A stretch of DNA of 64,000 nucleotides from contig NZ_CP157484.1 of NCBI RefSeq assembly GCF_045348435.1, positions 1,798,001-1,862,000 of the forward strand, read 5' to 3'. This document shows, piece by piece, positions 1-8,687 of this stretch. The notes below the pieces were generated by a model. The model was not told the origin of the DNA and did not search any database. It saw nothing but the letters and a program-made list of their open reading frames with translations. The stretch is from Alsobacter sp045348435. Its GTDB lineage: Bacteria > Pseudomonadota > Alphaproteobacteria > Rhizobiales > Beijerinckiaceae. A program made the position numbers and the translations under genes. The stretch's first letter is position 1, and every line of letters starts with the position of its first letter.

Positions 1-750
1 GTGCGCGACTACCTCGCAGCGCCGCGCGCGGGCGGGTCGGAGCTGTGGGTGCGCATGAACCCGCTCGCGGACGGAGGCCTCGACGATCTCGTCGGCGTGG
101 TCCGGGCTGCCCCCGACGGCATTGTGGTCCCCAAGGTGGACGGCCCGGCCGACCTCGTACGCATCAGCGCCTTTCTGGACGCGCTGGAGCGCCGCGACGG
201 CGTAGCCAGGCCGATCCGTCTGCTGCCGGTGGCGACGGAGACGCCCCGGGCGCCGTTCGGGCTGGCGCATTATCACGACACGCCGGTGCCGCGCCTCTTC
301 GGGCTGACCTGGGGCGCGGAGGACCTCAGCACGGCGGTGGGGGCCAGCACAAACCGCGACCGGTCGGGCCAGTGGGCCTTCACCTACCGGATGGTGCGCT
401 CGCAGTGCCTGCTGGCCGCCAAGGCCTGCGGCGTGGCTGCGATCGAGACGCTCTACGCCGATTTCCGCGACGACGCGGGCCTGCGGGAGGACTGCGCAGA
501 GGCGTCCCGCGAGGGTTTCACCGGCCGCATCGCCATCCACCCGGACCAGGTCGCCGGCATCAACGAGGCGTTCTCGCCGTCTCCGGCCGAAATCGAGCAC
601 GCCCGGCGGGTGGTGGAAGCGTTTTCGGCCGCTCCAGGCGTCGGCGTGGTTGGCCTCGACGGCAAGATGCTGGACATTCCGCACCTGAAGCAGGCCGAGC
701 AAGTCTTGGCCCGCGCGGACGCGATCTCCAGCCGCGGAGCGAGGTCCTGA
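1..750 (+). CDS. HpcH/HpaI aldolase / citrate lyase beta-like protein, 5' end outside window
   Basis: About 249 residues of a CitE-like TIM-barrel CoA-ester lyase. The family cleaves or forms C-C bonds in beta-hydroxyacyl-CoA esters such as malyl-CoA or citramalyl-CoA, using Mg2+. Seen here: the RMNPL strand, the IVVPKVDG segment, the VATETPRAPFGL stretch with the family's acidic metal ligand, and the IHPDQV motif near the C-terminus. The family usually has about 50 more N-terminal residues (a LFVPG...LDLED start), so the GTG at base 1 is probably internal and the gene is cut by the window edge. The stop overlaps the next ATG by one base (TGATG), indicating an operon with the CoA-transferase. 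The exact substrate cannot be told. Confidence 0.85.
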   Translation: MRDYLAAPRAGGSELWVRMNPLADGGLDDLVGVVRAAPDGIVVPKVDGPADLVRISAFLDALERRDGVARPIRLLPVATETPRAPFGLAHYHDTPVPRLFGLTWGAEDLSTAVGASTNRDRSGQWAFTYRMVRSQCLLAAKACGVAAIETLYADFRDDAGLREDCAEASREGFTGRIAIHPDQVAGINEAFSPSPAEIEHARRVVEAFSAAPGVGVVGLDGKMLDIPHLKQAEQVLARADAISSRGARS

Positions 751-2018
751 TGGCCGCGACCGCCGCCACCGCCGCGCCGCGCCGCGCCGCCGACCCGGCC
801 GGGCTGGTCCGGCTGCTGTCGCCGGGCGATCGGGTGTTTCTGCCGGGTGCGGGCGCGGAGGTTCCGGCCCTGATGAACGCGCTTTGCACCCCGGATGCGC
901 CGCCGCTGCACATCACGGCGAGCTTCGTGCCGGGCATCAACCCCGTGCCGCTGGAGCGCTTGCCGGAAGGCTCCACCTGGTCCAGCACCTTCGCGCCGCC
1001 GACGCCGGCCGGCTCGCAGGCGACCGGGCGCTTCCGCCATTTGCCGATGTCCTATGGCGTGTTCGCCTCCCACTTGCGCGGCGCCGAGTTCGACGTCGGC
1101 TTCGTGCATGTCTCGCCGCCTGACGGGCAGGGCGTGTGCTCGCTGGGCGTCGCCGTCGAGTTCACGCCCATCGTGCTGAAGCGCTGCCGGCGCGTCTTAG
1201 CGGTGGTCAATCCGCGGATGCCGCGCATTCCCGGCGCTGAAACCGTCGATCTTGCGTGCGCCGACGCGGTGCTGGAGCTCGACTCGCCCCTGCGCGAGTA
1301 CGATGTGGGCGCGCCGTCCGCCCAGGCGACCCGGATCGCCGAGCTGATCGCGCCTTTCGTGGCCGATCGCTCGACCCTGCAGGTCGGCCTCGGCAAGACG
1401 CCGGATGCGCTGATGCGCATGGTCGCCGACCGGCGGGGCCTGCGCCTGCATTCCGGTATGCTGTCGGACGCCGCGCGCCTCCTCGCGGACAGCGGCGCCC
1501 TGGACGCGTCCGCGCTGCACGCAAGCTGCGTGCATGTCGGCACGGCCGGCTACTACGACTGGCTCGCCGGCCGCGACGACTTCGCCGTGCGAGCCTGCGA
1601 CTTCACGCACGCAGCCGCCACGCTGGCCGGCCTGCCGCGCCTTGTCGCCGTGAACTCGGCGCTGAGCGTCGATTTGTTTGGACAGGCCAATCTCGAGATG
1701 CTCGACGGCCGCATGGTCAGCGGCGTCGGCGGCGCGGCGGACTTCGCGCATGCGGCCAGCCTCGCGCCCGACGGCGTGAGCATCATCGCGCTGCCAGCGG
1801 CGTCAGGGCGCAGCGCGGTCTCGCGGATCACGCCCCGGTTGGAAGGCGTGTGCTCGCTGCCGCGGCACGCCATCGACGTCGTCGTCACCGAGCACGGCGT
1901 AGCCGACTTGCGCGGCCTGTCCGTGATGGACCGGGCCGAGCGCCTCATCGCCGTTGCGGGCCCGGAGCATCGCGGCGCTCTGCAGGACGCCTGCAAGGAC
2001 ATCGCCGCGCGGCTCTGA
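750..2018 (+). CDS. Acetyl-CoA hydrolase/transferase family protein
   Basis: 422 residues, resembling the acetyl-CoA hydrolase / 4-hydroxybutyrate CoA-transferase family, which moves CoA between carboxylic acids. The ATG at 750 overlaps the stop of the preceding lyase, which fixes the start. Visible family blocks are the GLGKTPDALM glycine-rich segment (about 213-222), GVGGAADF in the C-terminal half, and VVTEHGVADLRG near the end. The family's catalytic glutamate normally sits in an H-S/T-E motif; here that stretch reads HSGMLSD (about 234-240), with Gly236 in that place. So activity may differ or the residue may be supplied elsewhere. The context with CitE, BKACE and acyl-CoA dehydrogenase supports a role in acyl-CoA catabolism. 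Confidence 0.8.
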   Translation: MAATAATAAPRRAADPAGLVRLLSPGDRVFLPGAGAEVPALMNALCTPDAPPLHITASFVPGINPVPLERLPEGSTWSSTFAPPTPAGSQATGRFRHLPMSYGVFASHLRGAEFDVGFVHVSPPDGQGVCSLGVAVEFTPIVLKRCRRVLAVVNPRMPRIPGAETVDLACADAVLELDSPLREYDVGAPSAQATRIAELIAPFVADRSTLQVGLGKTPDALMRMVADRRGLRLHSGMLSDAARLLADSGALDASALHASCVHVGTAGYYDWLAGRDDFAVRACDFTHAAATLAGLPRLVAVNSALSVDLFGQANLEMLDGRMVSGVGGAADFAHAASLAPDGVSIIALPAASGRSAVSRITPRLEGVCSLPRHAIDVVVTEHGVADLRGLSVMDRAERLIAVAGPEHRGALQDACKDIAARL

Positions 2019-2051
2019 GCGCAGGCGCAGGCGCAAATTGGGAATACGCAT

Positions 2052-2984
2052 ATGAAGCGAGCCGAGAAGGTCATCATCAGCTGCGCCATCACGGGGTCGA
2101 TCCACACCCCCAGCATGTCGCCGCACCTGCCGGTCACGCCGGAACAAATCGCACAGAGCGCCATCGGGGCCGCCAGGGCGGGCGCGGCGATCCTCCATTT
2201 GCACGCCCGCAACCCGGAGACGGGCCGGCCGACGCAGGATCCCGAGATGTTCAAGCGCTTCCTGCCGGCCATCAAGGCAGGCTGCGACGGCATCATCAAC
2301 ATCACCACCGGCGGCGGCCTCGGCATGACGCTGGACGAACGGCTGGCGGCGGCGAAATGGGCCCAGCCCGAGATCGCGTCCATGAACATGGGCTCGCTCA
2401 ATTTCAACATCTCGGCCGCGGGCGGACGCATCGCGTCGTTCAAGAACGACTGGGAGCAGCCCTATCTGGAGATGACCAAGGACTTCATTCTCTCCAACAC
2501 CTTCACGCAGATCGAGCGCGGCATGACGGAGCTCGGCGCCTTCGGCACCCGCTTCGAGTTCGAGTGTTACGACGTCGGGCACCTCTACAACCTCGCCCAT
2601 TTCGCCGACCGCGGGCTGGTGAAGCCGCCCTTCTTCGTCCAGTCGATCTTCGGCATCCTCGGCGGCATCGGGCCCGAGCCCGAGAACCTGATGCACATGA
2701 AGGCGACGGCCGACCGGCTGTTCGGGCAGGACTACAACCTCTCCATCCTGGCGGCCGGCCGCCACCAGCTTCCCTTCGTGACCATGGGAGCGATCCTGGG
2801 CGGCAACGTCCGCGTCGGGCTGGAGGACAACCTCTATCTCGGCAAGGGCCAACTCGCGCCGTCCAACGCCGATCAGGTCGCCAAGATCCGCCGCATCCTG
2901 GAGGAGCTGTCGCTCGAGGTCGCCACGCCCGACGACGCCCGCCGCATGCTTGGAACCAAGGGCGCCGCCAACGTCGCCTTCTAG
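2052..2984 (+). CDS. Beta-keto acid cleavage enzyme (BKACE, DUF849)
   Basis: 310 residues, full length for the family. BKACE enzymes condense a beta-keto acid with acetyl-CoA and cleave it to acetoacetate plus a new CoA ester; the founding member is the 3-keto-5-aminohexanoate cleavage enzyme Kce of lysine fermentation. The zinc-binding HLH motif is present as LHLHAR (His49, His51), together with the ITTGGG loop and the GAILGGNVRVGLEDN segment that closes the barrel. It lies 33 bases after the CoA-transferase and 9 bases before an MDR reductase on the same strand. Acetoacetate made here could be activated by the acetoacetyl-CoA synthetase at 15.2 kb. The keto-acid substrate is unknown. Confidence 0.9.
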   Translation: MKRAEKVIISCAITGSIHTPSMSPHLPVTPEQIAQSAIGAARAGAAILHLHARNPETGRPTQDPEMFKRFLPAIKAGCDGIINITTGGGLGMTLDERLAAAKWAQPEIASMNMGSLNFNISAAGGRIASFKNDWEQPYLEMTKDFILSNTFTQIERGMTELGAFGTRFEFECYDVGHLYNLAHFADRGLVKPPFFVQSIFGILGGIGPEPENLMHMKATADRLFGQDYNLSILAAGRHQLPFVTMGAILGGNVRVGLEDNLYLGKGQLAPSNADQVAKIRRILEELSLEVATPDDARRMLGTKGAANVAF

Positions 2985-2993
2985 GAGCGTCCC

Positions 2994-4025
2994 ATGCCGA
3001 CCGACATTCCGACCTACTCGACGCCGGGCGAGAACCGCCAGGTTCTGCTGGCGAAGCGCCCCGCCGGCGTGCCGCAGGCGACCGACTTCGAGCTGGCCAG
3101 CGCGCCCCTGCCGAAGCCCAGCGCCGGCGAGATGCTGGTCCGCAACGTCTATCTCTCCGTGGATCCCGCCCAGCGCGGCTGGGCTTCGGCGGAGGCCAAC
3201 TACTCCGCGCCCGTGCCGCTCGGCGGCCCCATGCGGGCGCTGGCGGTCGGCATCGTGCAGGAGAGCCGCCATCCCGACTTCAAGGCCGGCGACGCGCTCT
3301 ATGGCTGGTTCGGATGGCAGGACTACGCCGTCGCTGCGCCCCAGCAGGTCATTCACCGCGCCACGCAGGACCTCCCGCTGACGGCTTTCGGCAGCCTGCT
3401 CGGCATCAACGGCGTCACCGCCTATCTGGGCCTCACCGAGCTGGGGCGCCCCCGCGAGGGCGACACCCTGGTCGTGTCCACGGCGGCCGGCTCCGTCGGC
3501 AGCTTCGTCGGCCAGATCGGCCGCAGCCTGGGGGCCCGTGCGATCGGGCTCACGGGCGACGACCGCAAGGTGGCGCTGTGCCGGGAGCGCTACGGCTATG
3601 TCGACGCCGTCAACTACAAGACGGCCGACCTGGACGCCGCGGTGGCGGCGGCCGCGCCGGACGGGGTGAATGTCTACTTCGACAACACCGGCGGAAGCAT
3701 CCTCGACACGGTCCTGCGCCGCATGGCGGTCGGCGGGCGCATCGTCCAGTGCGGCACGGCCTCGGTCGGCTCGTGGAATCCGCTCCCGACCGGGCCCCGC
3801 AACGAGCGCGAGATCCTGACCCGCCGGCTGGGCTGGAGCGGCTTCGTGATCTTCGACCACATGGCTCGCTACGCCGCGGCCTGCGACGAACTCACCCGCC
3901 TCTGCAAGGCCGGGACGCTCACCTACGACATCGACCTCGCCCACGGGATCGAGGCCGCGCCCGGCGCGATCGCGTCCCTCTACGCCGGCGAGAACCTTGG
4001 CAAGAAGCTGATCTTCATCGGCTGA
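2994..4025 (+). CDS. Zinc-free MDR-family NADP-dependent oxidoreductase
   Basis: 343 residues of the medium-chain dehydrogenase/reductase superfamily, closest in pattern to the YncB/CurA/prostaglandin-reductase group that reduces activated double bonds with NADPH. The Rossmann motif AAGSVG lies at about 164-169, followed by the family's YFDNTGG segment; the cysteines that bind zinc in alcohol dehydrogenases are missing. A TAGGAG ribosome site that overlaps the stop of the BKACE gene precedes the ATG. Its position between BKACE and an acyl-CoA dehydrogenase fits reduction of an enone or enoyl intermediate in the same pathway; that role is inferred. Confidence 0.85.
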   Translation: MPTDIPTYSTPGENRQVLLAKRPAGVPQATDFELASAPLPKPSAGEMLVRNVYLSVDPAQRGWASAEANYSAPVPLGGPMRALAVGIVQESRHPDFKAGDALYGWFGWQDYAVAAPQQVIHRATQDLPLTAFGSLLGINGVTAYLGLTELGRPREGDTLVVSTAAGSVGSFVGQIGRSLGARAIGLTGDDRKVALCRERYGYVDAVNYKTADLDAAVAAAAPDGVNVYFDNTGGSILDTVLRRMAVGGRIVQCGTASVGSWNPLPTGPRNEREILTRRLGWSGFVIFDHMARYAAACDELTRLCKAGTLTYDIDLAHGIEAAPGAIASLYAGENLGKKLIFIG

Positions 4026-4060
4026 CGGACTGCCTCTCCACCCCAGCATCGGATACCCTC

Positions 4061-5227
4061 ATGGACATCCAGCTCAGCGACGACCAGAAGGCGATCGACG
4101 CCAGCGTCCGCCAGATCTGCGCCTCCTTCGATGACGACTACTGGACGGAATGCGAGGAAGAGGCCCGCTTTCCCAGCGAGTACTACGCCTTGATGGCCCA
4201 GAACGGCTGGCTCGGGATCACCATGCCGGAGGAGGTCGGCGGCGCGGGCCTCGGCGTCACCGAAGCGGCGATCATGATGCACGCCGCCACCTCCAGCGGC
4301 GGCGGTTACTCGGCGGCGTCCGCCATCCACATCAACCTGTTCGGCCCGCACGCCATCGTGGTGCACGGCTCGCCCGAGCAAAAGCAGCGCTGGCTCACGC
4401 CGCTGGTGAAGGGCGAGCAGAAGGCCTGCTTCGGCGTCACCGAGCCTGACGCCGGCCTCGACACGACGAGCATCAAGACCTTCGCCACGAAGGCGCCCGG
4501 CGGCTATATCGTTCATGGCCGCAAGATGTGGACGTCGACCGCCCAGGTGGCGGACAAGATCCTGCTGCTGACGCGCACGACCCCCAAGGACCAGTGCCGC
4601 AAGCCGACCCAGGGCATGACGCTGTTCTACACCGACCTTGACCGCGGCAAGGTCGAGGTGCGGCGCATCAAGAAGATGGGCCGCAACGCCGTGGATTCGA
4701 ACGCCGTGTTCATCGACGGCCTGTTCATCCGCGAGGAGGATCGCGTCGGCGAGGAGGGCAGGGGCTTCGAGTACCTGCTGGACAGCCTCAACCCCGAGCG
4801 CATTCTCGTCGGGATCGAGGCCGTCGGCGTCGGGCGAGACGCGCTGAGCCGGGCGGCGCAATACGCCAAGGACCGCGTGGTCTTCGGCCGGCCCATCGGC
4901 CAGAACCAGGGGATCCAGCACCCCCTCGCGGAAGCCTGGACCTATCTCGAGTCCGCCTACTGGATGCTCATGCGGGCGGCCTTCCTGTACGACAGCGGCC
5001 AGTCCTGCGGGGCGGAGGCCAACGCTGGCAAGTTCCTGGGCGCACGCGCAGCCTTCGACGCCTGCACCAGGGCGGTGATGACCCATGGCGGCATGGGCTA
5101 TGCCCGCGAGTACCAGGTCGAGCGTCTGTTCCGGGAGTCGATGCTGCCGCGCATCGCCCCGGTGACCGAGCAGCTCATTCTGTCCTTCATCGCCGAACGC
5201 GTTCTCGGCCTGCCGAAGTCCTACTGA
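4061..5227 (+). CDS. Acyl-CoA dehydrogenase
   Basis: 388 residues with the three-domain acyl-CoA dehydrogenase layout: helical N-domain, beta-domain with FGVTEPDAG (about 124-132) and the MWTS FAD-contact strand (156-159), then the C-terminal helical domain with RVVFGRPIGQNQ and THGGMGYA. The enzyme transfers two hydrogens from an acyl-CoA to FAD and on to ETF. The usual YEG-T catalytic motif is replaced by APVT (366-369), so the base may be Glu246 in the NPERI helix, the place used by isovaleryl-CoA dehydrogenase. The open frame extends far upstream but the family N-terminus (MDIQLSDDQKA) fixes the start. It is the fifth gene of the run. Confidence 0.9.
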   Translation: MDIQLSDDQKAIDASVRQICASFDDDYWTECEEEARFPSEYYALMAQNGWLGITMPEEVGGAGLGVTEAAIMMHAATSSGGGYSAASAIHINLFGPHAIVVHGSPEQKQRWLTPLVKGEQKACFGVTEPDAGLDTTSIKTFATKAPGGYIVHGRKMWTSTAQVADKILLLTRTTPKDQCRKPTQGMTLFYTDLDRGKVEVRRIKKMGRNAVDSNAVFIDGLFIREEDRVGEEGRGFEYLLDSLNPERILVGIEAVGVGRDALSRAAQYAKDRVVFGRPIGQNQGIQHPLAEAWTYLESAYWMLMRAAFLYDSGQSCGAEANAGKFLGARAAFDACTRAVMTHGGMGYAREYQVERLFRESMLPRIAPVTEQLILSFIAERVLGLPKSY

Positions 5228-5610
5228 TGGGGAGCATGTCAGAGCGCTTCAGCGCGCCGCGCCCTCGCGTCCGGGCCGGCGCGTTGGCGGCGCTCGGCGC
5301 CGAGCGGCCGTCCTGCGCCGACGCGGCCGAGCGGGTGAGGCCGGGAGGGGACTTTCTCAACGACCAGGAGAGTTTCGCCGAGCGTGTGCGCACGCTCACC
5401 CCGGTCCAGCGCGCCATCCTGCGCCAGATCGCGCTGGGGATGCTGAACAAGCAGATCGCGCATGATCGGGGCGTCAGCGAGGCGACCGTGAAGGCGCACA
5501 TCTCGGCGGTTCTGGCCAAGCTTGGCGAGCGGTCGCGCGTGTCCGCCGCGGTTCGCTTCGCCGTGTTGAGCGAGCGGGAAGGCCGCGAGGCGCCTCTGGT
5601 CGAGGCCTAG
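5227..5610 (+). CDS. Small LuxR-type HTH regulator
   Basis: 127 residues, of which about 55-112 form a GerE/LuxR winged helix-turn-helix (LTPVQRAILRQIALGMLN, then SEATVKAHISAVLAKLG). There is no receiver or autoinducer domain; the N-terminal 50 residues are low-complexity and Arg/Ala-rich. The ATG overlaps the acyl-CoA dehydrogenase stop (TGATG), so it is translationally coupled to the operon; a second ATG at 5236 is a possible start. It probably regulates the preceding catabolic genes, but no operator is evident. Confidence 0.8.
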   Translation: MGSMSERFSAPRPRVRAGALAALGAERPSCADAAERVRPGGDFLNDQESFAERVRTLTPVQRAILRQIALGMLNKQIAHDRGVSEATVKAHISAVLAKLGERSRVSAAVRFAVLSEREGREAPLVEA

Positions 5611-5768
5611 CCCGTCCGACGCTGCGAAATCGCGCTCCCGTCATCGCAGAACTGCACGGCAGCCAAGCGACGCCGCGCCCCCGATAATGGTTGACCAAAA
5701 AATCTATCGAGCCAAAACTACGAACAAGCGCCGGCCGACCGAGCGCATCGCTGAACGGGAGGAACAAC

Positions 5769-6980
5769 ATGAAGCGGACAGCCGGCTATGGATTCGCCGT
5801 CGGGATCGCAGGCGCGCTCGCGGTGTACGGAACGGTTTTCGCCGCACAAGCGCAGACCAAGCCGTTGAAGATCGGCCAGCTCAGCGACATGTCCGGCATC
5901 GTGCGCGACCTCTCGGGGCCGGGCACCAACGTGGCCATGACAATGGCCATCGAGGACTTCGGCGGTTCGGTGCTTGGTCGCCCGATCCAGCTTCTGAGCG
6001 GCGACCATCTCAACAAGCCCGATGTGGGTCTGGGCATCGCCCGTAAATGGTATGACGAGGATGTCGCCGCGATCTTCGATATCGGCATCACCACCGTCGC
6101 GCTCGGCATGCAGGAGCTCTCCAAGAACAAGGACAAGCTCGTCATCTATCTCTCGACCGCCAGCTCGGACCTGACCGGCCCGAAATGCAGTCCCAACGGC
6201 ATCCACTGGACCTACAACAACTACAGCCAGGCGCTCGGCGTCGTGAACCAGCTGCTGAAGCAGAACAACGACACATGGTACTTCATGACCGTGGACTACG
6301 GCTACGGCGTGAACGTCGAGCGCGACACCACGGCCATGATCAAGAAGGGTGGCGGGACCATCGTCGGGTCCACCAAGCACCCCTTCGACACCACTGATTT
6401 CTCCTCCGACCTGCTGAAGTCGCAGGGCTCCGGCGCCAAGGTGGTCGCCCTGGCCACCACGACCGCGCATGCGGCCAATATCGTGAAGCAGGCGGACGAG
6501 TTCGGCGTTCGGCCGAAGCAGCACCTCGCAGCGCTCAGCCTGACCCTTCACGACACCAAGGCCATGGGCCTCAAGACGGCGCAGGGCCTGCTGGAAACGG
6601 CGCCCTTCTACTGGGACCAGAACGACCAGACCCGCGCCTTCTCGAAGCGTTACTTCGACCGCTTCGGCAAGATGCCGAACATGATCCAGGCGAGCGCCTA
6701 CGGGGCGGTGACGCACTACCTCAACGCCGTCAAGGCGGCGGGGACGGACGAAACCGCCGCGGTGAACAAGAAGATGCGCGAGACGCCCATCAACGACTTC
6801 ATGACCCGCAACGGCTCCATCCGGCCGGACGGGCGCGTGATGCGCCCGATGTACGTCTTCGAGGTCAAGAAGCCCGAGGAATCCAAGGGCGAATGGGACC
6901 TCTACAAGCAGGTCGCCGAGATCGCTCCGGAAGACGCCTTCGCGCCGGCCGACCCCTCGGTGTGCCCGCTGGCGAAGTGA
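5769..6980 (+). CDS. ABC transporter type-I substrate-binding protein (branched-chain amino-acid type)
   Basis: 403 residues. The ATG at 5769 follows a GGGAGG ribosome site and starts a clear Sec signal peptide (MKRTAGYG..., hydrophobic core, cleavage near FAAQAQ). The mature protein has the Peripla_BP_6 fold of Leu/Ile/Val-binding proteins: LKIGQLSDMSG first strand, TYNNYSQALG, and the RPDGRVMRPMYVFEV end. It should bind a small organic acid, amide or aromatic compound in the periplasm. No permease or ATPase genes accompany it, so it must use a transporter encoded elsewhere. Its place between the CoA-enzyme operon and the monooxygenase module suggests that it binds the compound these genes degrade. 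Confidence 0.88.
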   Translation: MKRTAGYGFAVGIAGALAVYGTVFAAQAQTKPLKIGQLSDMSGIVRDLSGPGTNVAMTMAIEDFGGSVLGRPIQLLSGDHLNKPDVGLGIARKWYDEDVAAIFDIGITTVALGMQELSKNKDKLVIYLSTASSDLTGPKCSPNGIHWTYNNYSQALGVVNQLLKQNNDTWYFMTVDYGYGVNVERDTTAMIKKGGGTIVGSTKHPFDTTDFSSDLLKSQGSGAKVVALATTTAHAANIVKQADEFGVRPKQHLAALSLTLHDTKAMGLKTAQGLLETAPFYWDQNDQTRAFSKRYFDRFGKMPNMIQASAYGAVTHYLNAVKAAGTDETAAVNKKMRETPINDFMTRNGSIRPDGRVMRPMYVFEVKKPEESKGEWDLYKQVAEIAPEDAFAPADPSVCPLAK

Positions 6981-7045
6981 ACCGCGGCCTCGCCCGGCGA
7001 GCGAGCCGTCCGGGCGATCGCGGCCCTGATGTTGGGAGAGCATGG

Positions 7046-8662
7046 ATGTTGGATCGCAAGCTGGATCACGGCCTGCTGGACGTGGCGGTCGTCGGCGCCG
7101 GGTTCTCGGGGCTTTACCTCATCCACCGCCTGACCCGCATGAGCTTCACGGTGCGGGCGTTCGACAGCGCCGGCGACGTCGGCGGCACCTGGTACTGGAA
7201 CCGCTACCCGGGCGCGCGTTGCGATGTCGAGAGCATGCAGTACTCCTACTCGTTCGACGACGAGTTGCAGCAGGACTGGAACTGGTCTGAGCGCTTCGCC
7301 ACCCAACCCGAGATCCTGGCCTACGCCCGTCACGTCGCCGAGCGCTTCGACCTGAAGCGCTTGGTCCAGTTCAACACGACCGTGACCCGCGCCGACTTCG
7401 ACGAGGCGTCGCAGAGTTGGACCCTGACCACCGACAAGGGCGAGACTATCCGCGCCCGCTTCTGCGTGATGGCGACGGGCTGCCTTTCCGCCTCGCGCAT
7501 GCCCGAGATTCCGGGAGCGGAGACCTTCGAAGGCGAGGTCTATCACACGGGCGCCTGGCCGCATGATCCAGTCGACTTCGGCGGGAAGACCGTCGGGGTG
7601 ATCGGCACCGGCTCTTCGGCCATCCAGGCCATCCCGGAACTCGCCAAGCAGGCGGCGCATCTCACCGTCTTCCAGCGCACGCCGAATTTCAGCGTCCCGG
7701 CCCGCAACGCGTCGCTGACGCCCGATGAGATCGCGCGCTGGAAAAAGGACTACCCGGCGCTCCGCAAGCGCGCCCGCGAGGAGACGCGGTCGGGCACGAT
7801 CTACGAGTTCGCCGTGAAGTCGGCGCTGGAGGCGACCCCGGAGGAGCGCGAGGCGGAGTACCAGCGGCGCTGGGACAAGGGCGGCGCGAACTTCATGCAC
7901 GCCTACAACGATCTCGTGGTGAACGAGCAGTCCAACGAGACGGCGGCCGACTTCGTGCGTCGAAAGATCAAGGAGATCGTGAAGGACCCGCAGACGGCCG
8001 AGCTGCTCACCCCCACGGACTATCCCATCTTCACCAAGCGAATCTGCGTGGACACCGACTACTACGCCACGTTCAACCGGCCGAACGTCACGCTGGTCGA
8101 CATCCGCCGCGACCCCATCGAGGCGATCACGCGCGACGGCCTGGTGACCCGGTCGGCCGCCCGATACGCCTTCGACGCCCTGGTCTACGCCACCGGATTC
8201 GACGCCATGACGGGCGCGCTGTTGCGGGTCGACATCCGCGGCGAGGGCGGCGCCTCGCTGCGCGACAAGTGGCGCGACGGCCCCAGGGCCTATTTGGGCC
8301 TCATGAGCGCCGGCTTTCCCAACCTGTTCATGGTCACCGGACCGGGCAGCCCGTCCGTGCTCAGCAACGTCATCACGTCGATCGAGCAGCATGTGGAGTT
8401 CATCACCGACTGCATCGACCACATGCGGAACAAGGGCCTCGCGCGCATTGACCCTGACGCCCGCGCGGAGGAACTGTGGGTCGCGCATGTCGGCGAGGCC
8501 GCGGCCGGCACGCTGCTGCCGCAAGCCGCCTCCTGGTACATGGGCGCCAACATCCCCGGCAAGCCGCGCATCATGATGCCCTATGTGGGCGGCGTGGACC
8601 GCTACCGGCGCATCTGCAACGAGGTCGCGGCGAAGAACTACGAAGGCTTCGTCTTCGCATGA
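7046..8662 (+). CDS. Flavin-containing Baeyer-Villiger-type monooxygenase
   Basis: 538 residues. Two Rossmann motifs (GAGFSG about 18-23 for FAD, GTGSSA about 187-192 for NADPH) flank the Baeyer-Villiger fingerprint FEGEVYHTGAWPHD (161-174). Such enzymes use NADPH and O2 to insert an oxygen next to a ketone carbonyl, giving an ester or lactone. GGTWYWNRYPGARCD is typical of the cyclohexanone/phenylacetone monooxygenase class. The ATG at 7046 is chosen because it precedes the first beta-strand closely. An esterase and an alcohol dehydrogenase follow on the same strand, the usual company for this class. Confidence 0.9.
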   Translation: MLDRKLDHGLLDVAVVGAGFSGLYLIHRLTRMSFTVRAFDSAGDVGGTWYWNRYPGARCDVESMQYSYSFDDELQQDWNWSERFATQPEILAYARHVAERFDLKRLVQFNTTVTRADFDEASQSWTLTTDKGETIRARFCVMATGCLSASRMPEIPGAETFEGEVYHTGAWPHDPVDFGGKTVGVIGTGSSAIQAIPELAKQAAHLTVFQRTPNFSVPARNASLTPDEIARWKKDYPALRKRAREETRSGTIYEFAVKSALEATPEEREAEYQRRWDKGGANFMHAYNDLVVNEQSNETAADFVRRKIKEIVKDPQTAELLTPTDYPIFTKRICVDTDYYATFNRPNVTLVDIRRDPIEAITRDGLVTRSAARYAFDALVYATGFDAMTGALLRVDIRGEGGASLRDKWRDGPRAYLGLMSAGFPNLFMVTGPGSPSVLSNVITSIEQHVEFITDCIDHMRNKGLARIDPDARAEELWVAHVGEAAAGTLLPQAASWYMGANIPGKPRIMMPYVGGVDRYRRICNEVAAKNYEGFVFA

Positions 8663-8687
8663 CCGGCGATCGCGAGCGGAGCAGGCC

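Noticed and set aside
45..749. Upstream extension of the CoA-transferase frame back to base 45
   Set aside because: It is a shadow of the CitE-like gene in another frame, rich in Arg/Gly/Pro. The true start is the ATG at 750 overlapping the stop.
1803..4049. Large minus-strand frame (748 codons)
   Set aside because: Antisense of the BKACE and MDR genes with typical high-GC shadow composition and no domain.
1256..4060. Extension of the acyl-CoA dehydrogenase frame over 900 codons upstream
   Set aside because: Low-complexity Arg/Pro/Gly text overlapping three real genes; the family N-terminus begins at 4061.
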